Position numbers and translations under genes: made by a program
Notes under the pieces: generated by a model
Seen by the model: only the letters and a program-made list of their open reading frames with translations
Database searches by the model: none
Told to the model about the DNA's origin: nothing
In this document: positions 63,859 through 64,000 of the stretch, one piece after another
Layout: each line of letters starts with the position of its first letter
Numbering within the stretch: position 1 is the stretch's first letter
Assembly (NCBI RefSeq): GCF_002358085.1
Contig: NZ_NTJD01000003.1
Location: 248,001-312,000 of the forward strand
DNA length: 64,000 bases
DNA from: Pseudothioclava arenosa
Lineage (GTDB): Bacteria; Pseudomonadota; Alphaproteobacteria; Rhodobacterales; Rhodobacteraceae
Reading direction: 5' to 3'

Positions 63859-64000
63859 CGAAGCAGCCTTTCCTGCGCCCTTAACCTTTGCTCAGGCGCA
63901 TTAACCTTTCGGAAACCTTGTAGCCCGTAGGCTCTCGGAGTGGATGCATACGCAGGCTTGCGCGGAGAAACAAGCGTGGGACGGGAATATCAGGCGGCAC
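63859..64000. other. Upstream region of gltX to the right edge
   Basis: It holds the gltX promoter region and a TTAACCTTT direct repeat (at about 63881 and 63901). A plus-strand frame stays open to the edge from ATG near 63942 or GTG 63976, which could be the start of a divergent gene, but too little is present to name it. Confidence 0.3.

Noticed and set aside
63942-64000. A new plus-strand gene at the right edge
   Set aside because: Only about 20 codons are visible from either possible start, too few to support a gene call or name.

Overview
The window is GC-rich chromosomal DNA of an alphaproteobacterium, most likely a member of the Rhodobacteraceae/Paracoccaceae (Paracoccus-, Thioclava- or Rhodovulum-like). 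This rests on a Paracoccus-type thiosulfate-oxidation (sox) cluster, a four-subunit sarcosine oxidase operon, the ccmI-ruvX-DUF1289 and surE-pcm-LytM gene orders, a one-cysteine DksA, and many Rhodobacterales-type small proteins. I see no rRNA, tRNA, insertion sequence, phage or CRISPR array. It is dense core chromosome with one metabolic island. No gene-free stretch reaches 300 bases.

Layout. 1-15 kb: the 3'-truncated gene of a corrinoid-activating ferredoxin/ASKHA protein, an orphan MoxR ATPase, dksA, an FAD monooxygenase, xth, a VOC protein, an A-type Fe-S carrier, dgt, a lipoprotein, prfC coupled to a small DUF gene, a Hint-domain protein, an orphan ABC ATPase, and ccmI-ruvX-DUF1289. 15.4-21 kb: sarcosine oxidase soxB, soxD, soxA, soxG, with a small membrane-protein gene on the opposite strand between soxB and soxD. 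21-27 kb: sodB, a host-attachment-family protein, rarD, a LOG-family hydrolase, a LysM protein and an Atm1-type ABC exporter. 27-41.6 kb: two separate RND efflux systems flanking a YfgM-like protein, bamB, der and serS. 41.7-51.8 kb: the sulfur island, a YeeE/YedE permease, soxR and soxS on the minus strand, and soxV, W, X, Y, Z, A, B, C, D on the plus strand. 52-64 kb: an aspartic protease, MarC, tatABC with a coupled AAA ATPase, a NlpD-like lipoprotein, pcm, surE, an SDR, bioY, a DUF1284 protein, gltA and gltX.

The sulfur island should give complete thiosulfate oxidation to sulfate. SoxAX loads thiosulfate onto the SoxY GGCGG arm of SoxYZ, SoxB releases sulfate, and SoxCD oxidises the remaining sulfane. 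SoxV with SoxW and SoxS supplies periplasmic reductant. SoxR has the cysteine spacing of persulfide-sensing ArsR repressors, and the soxS-soxV gap holds a clean inverted repeat. A perfect ATTC-N8-GAAT site, which I recall as the SqrR consensus, sits before one of the RND operons. That suggests a sulfide/persulfide regulon reaching beyond the sox genes.

The most unusual non-coding feature is a family of seven intergenic repeats. Each is one or two mirrored half-units of about 60 bp with GC hairpins, placed almost against stop codons. They are absent from the 35 kb between 21.2 and 56.1 kb, which includes the sulfur island. The sets of genes called soxA, soxB and soxD for sarcosine oxidase and for sulfur oxidation are unrelated; both occur here.
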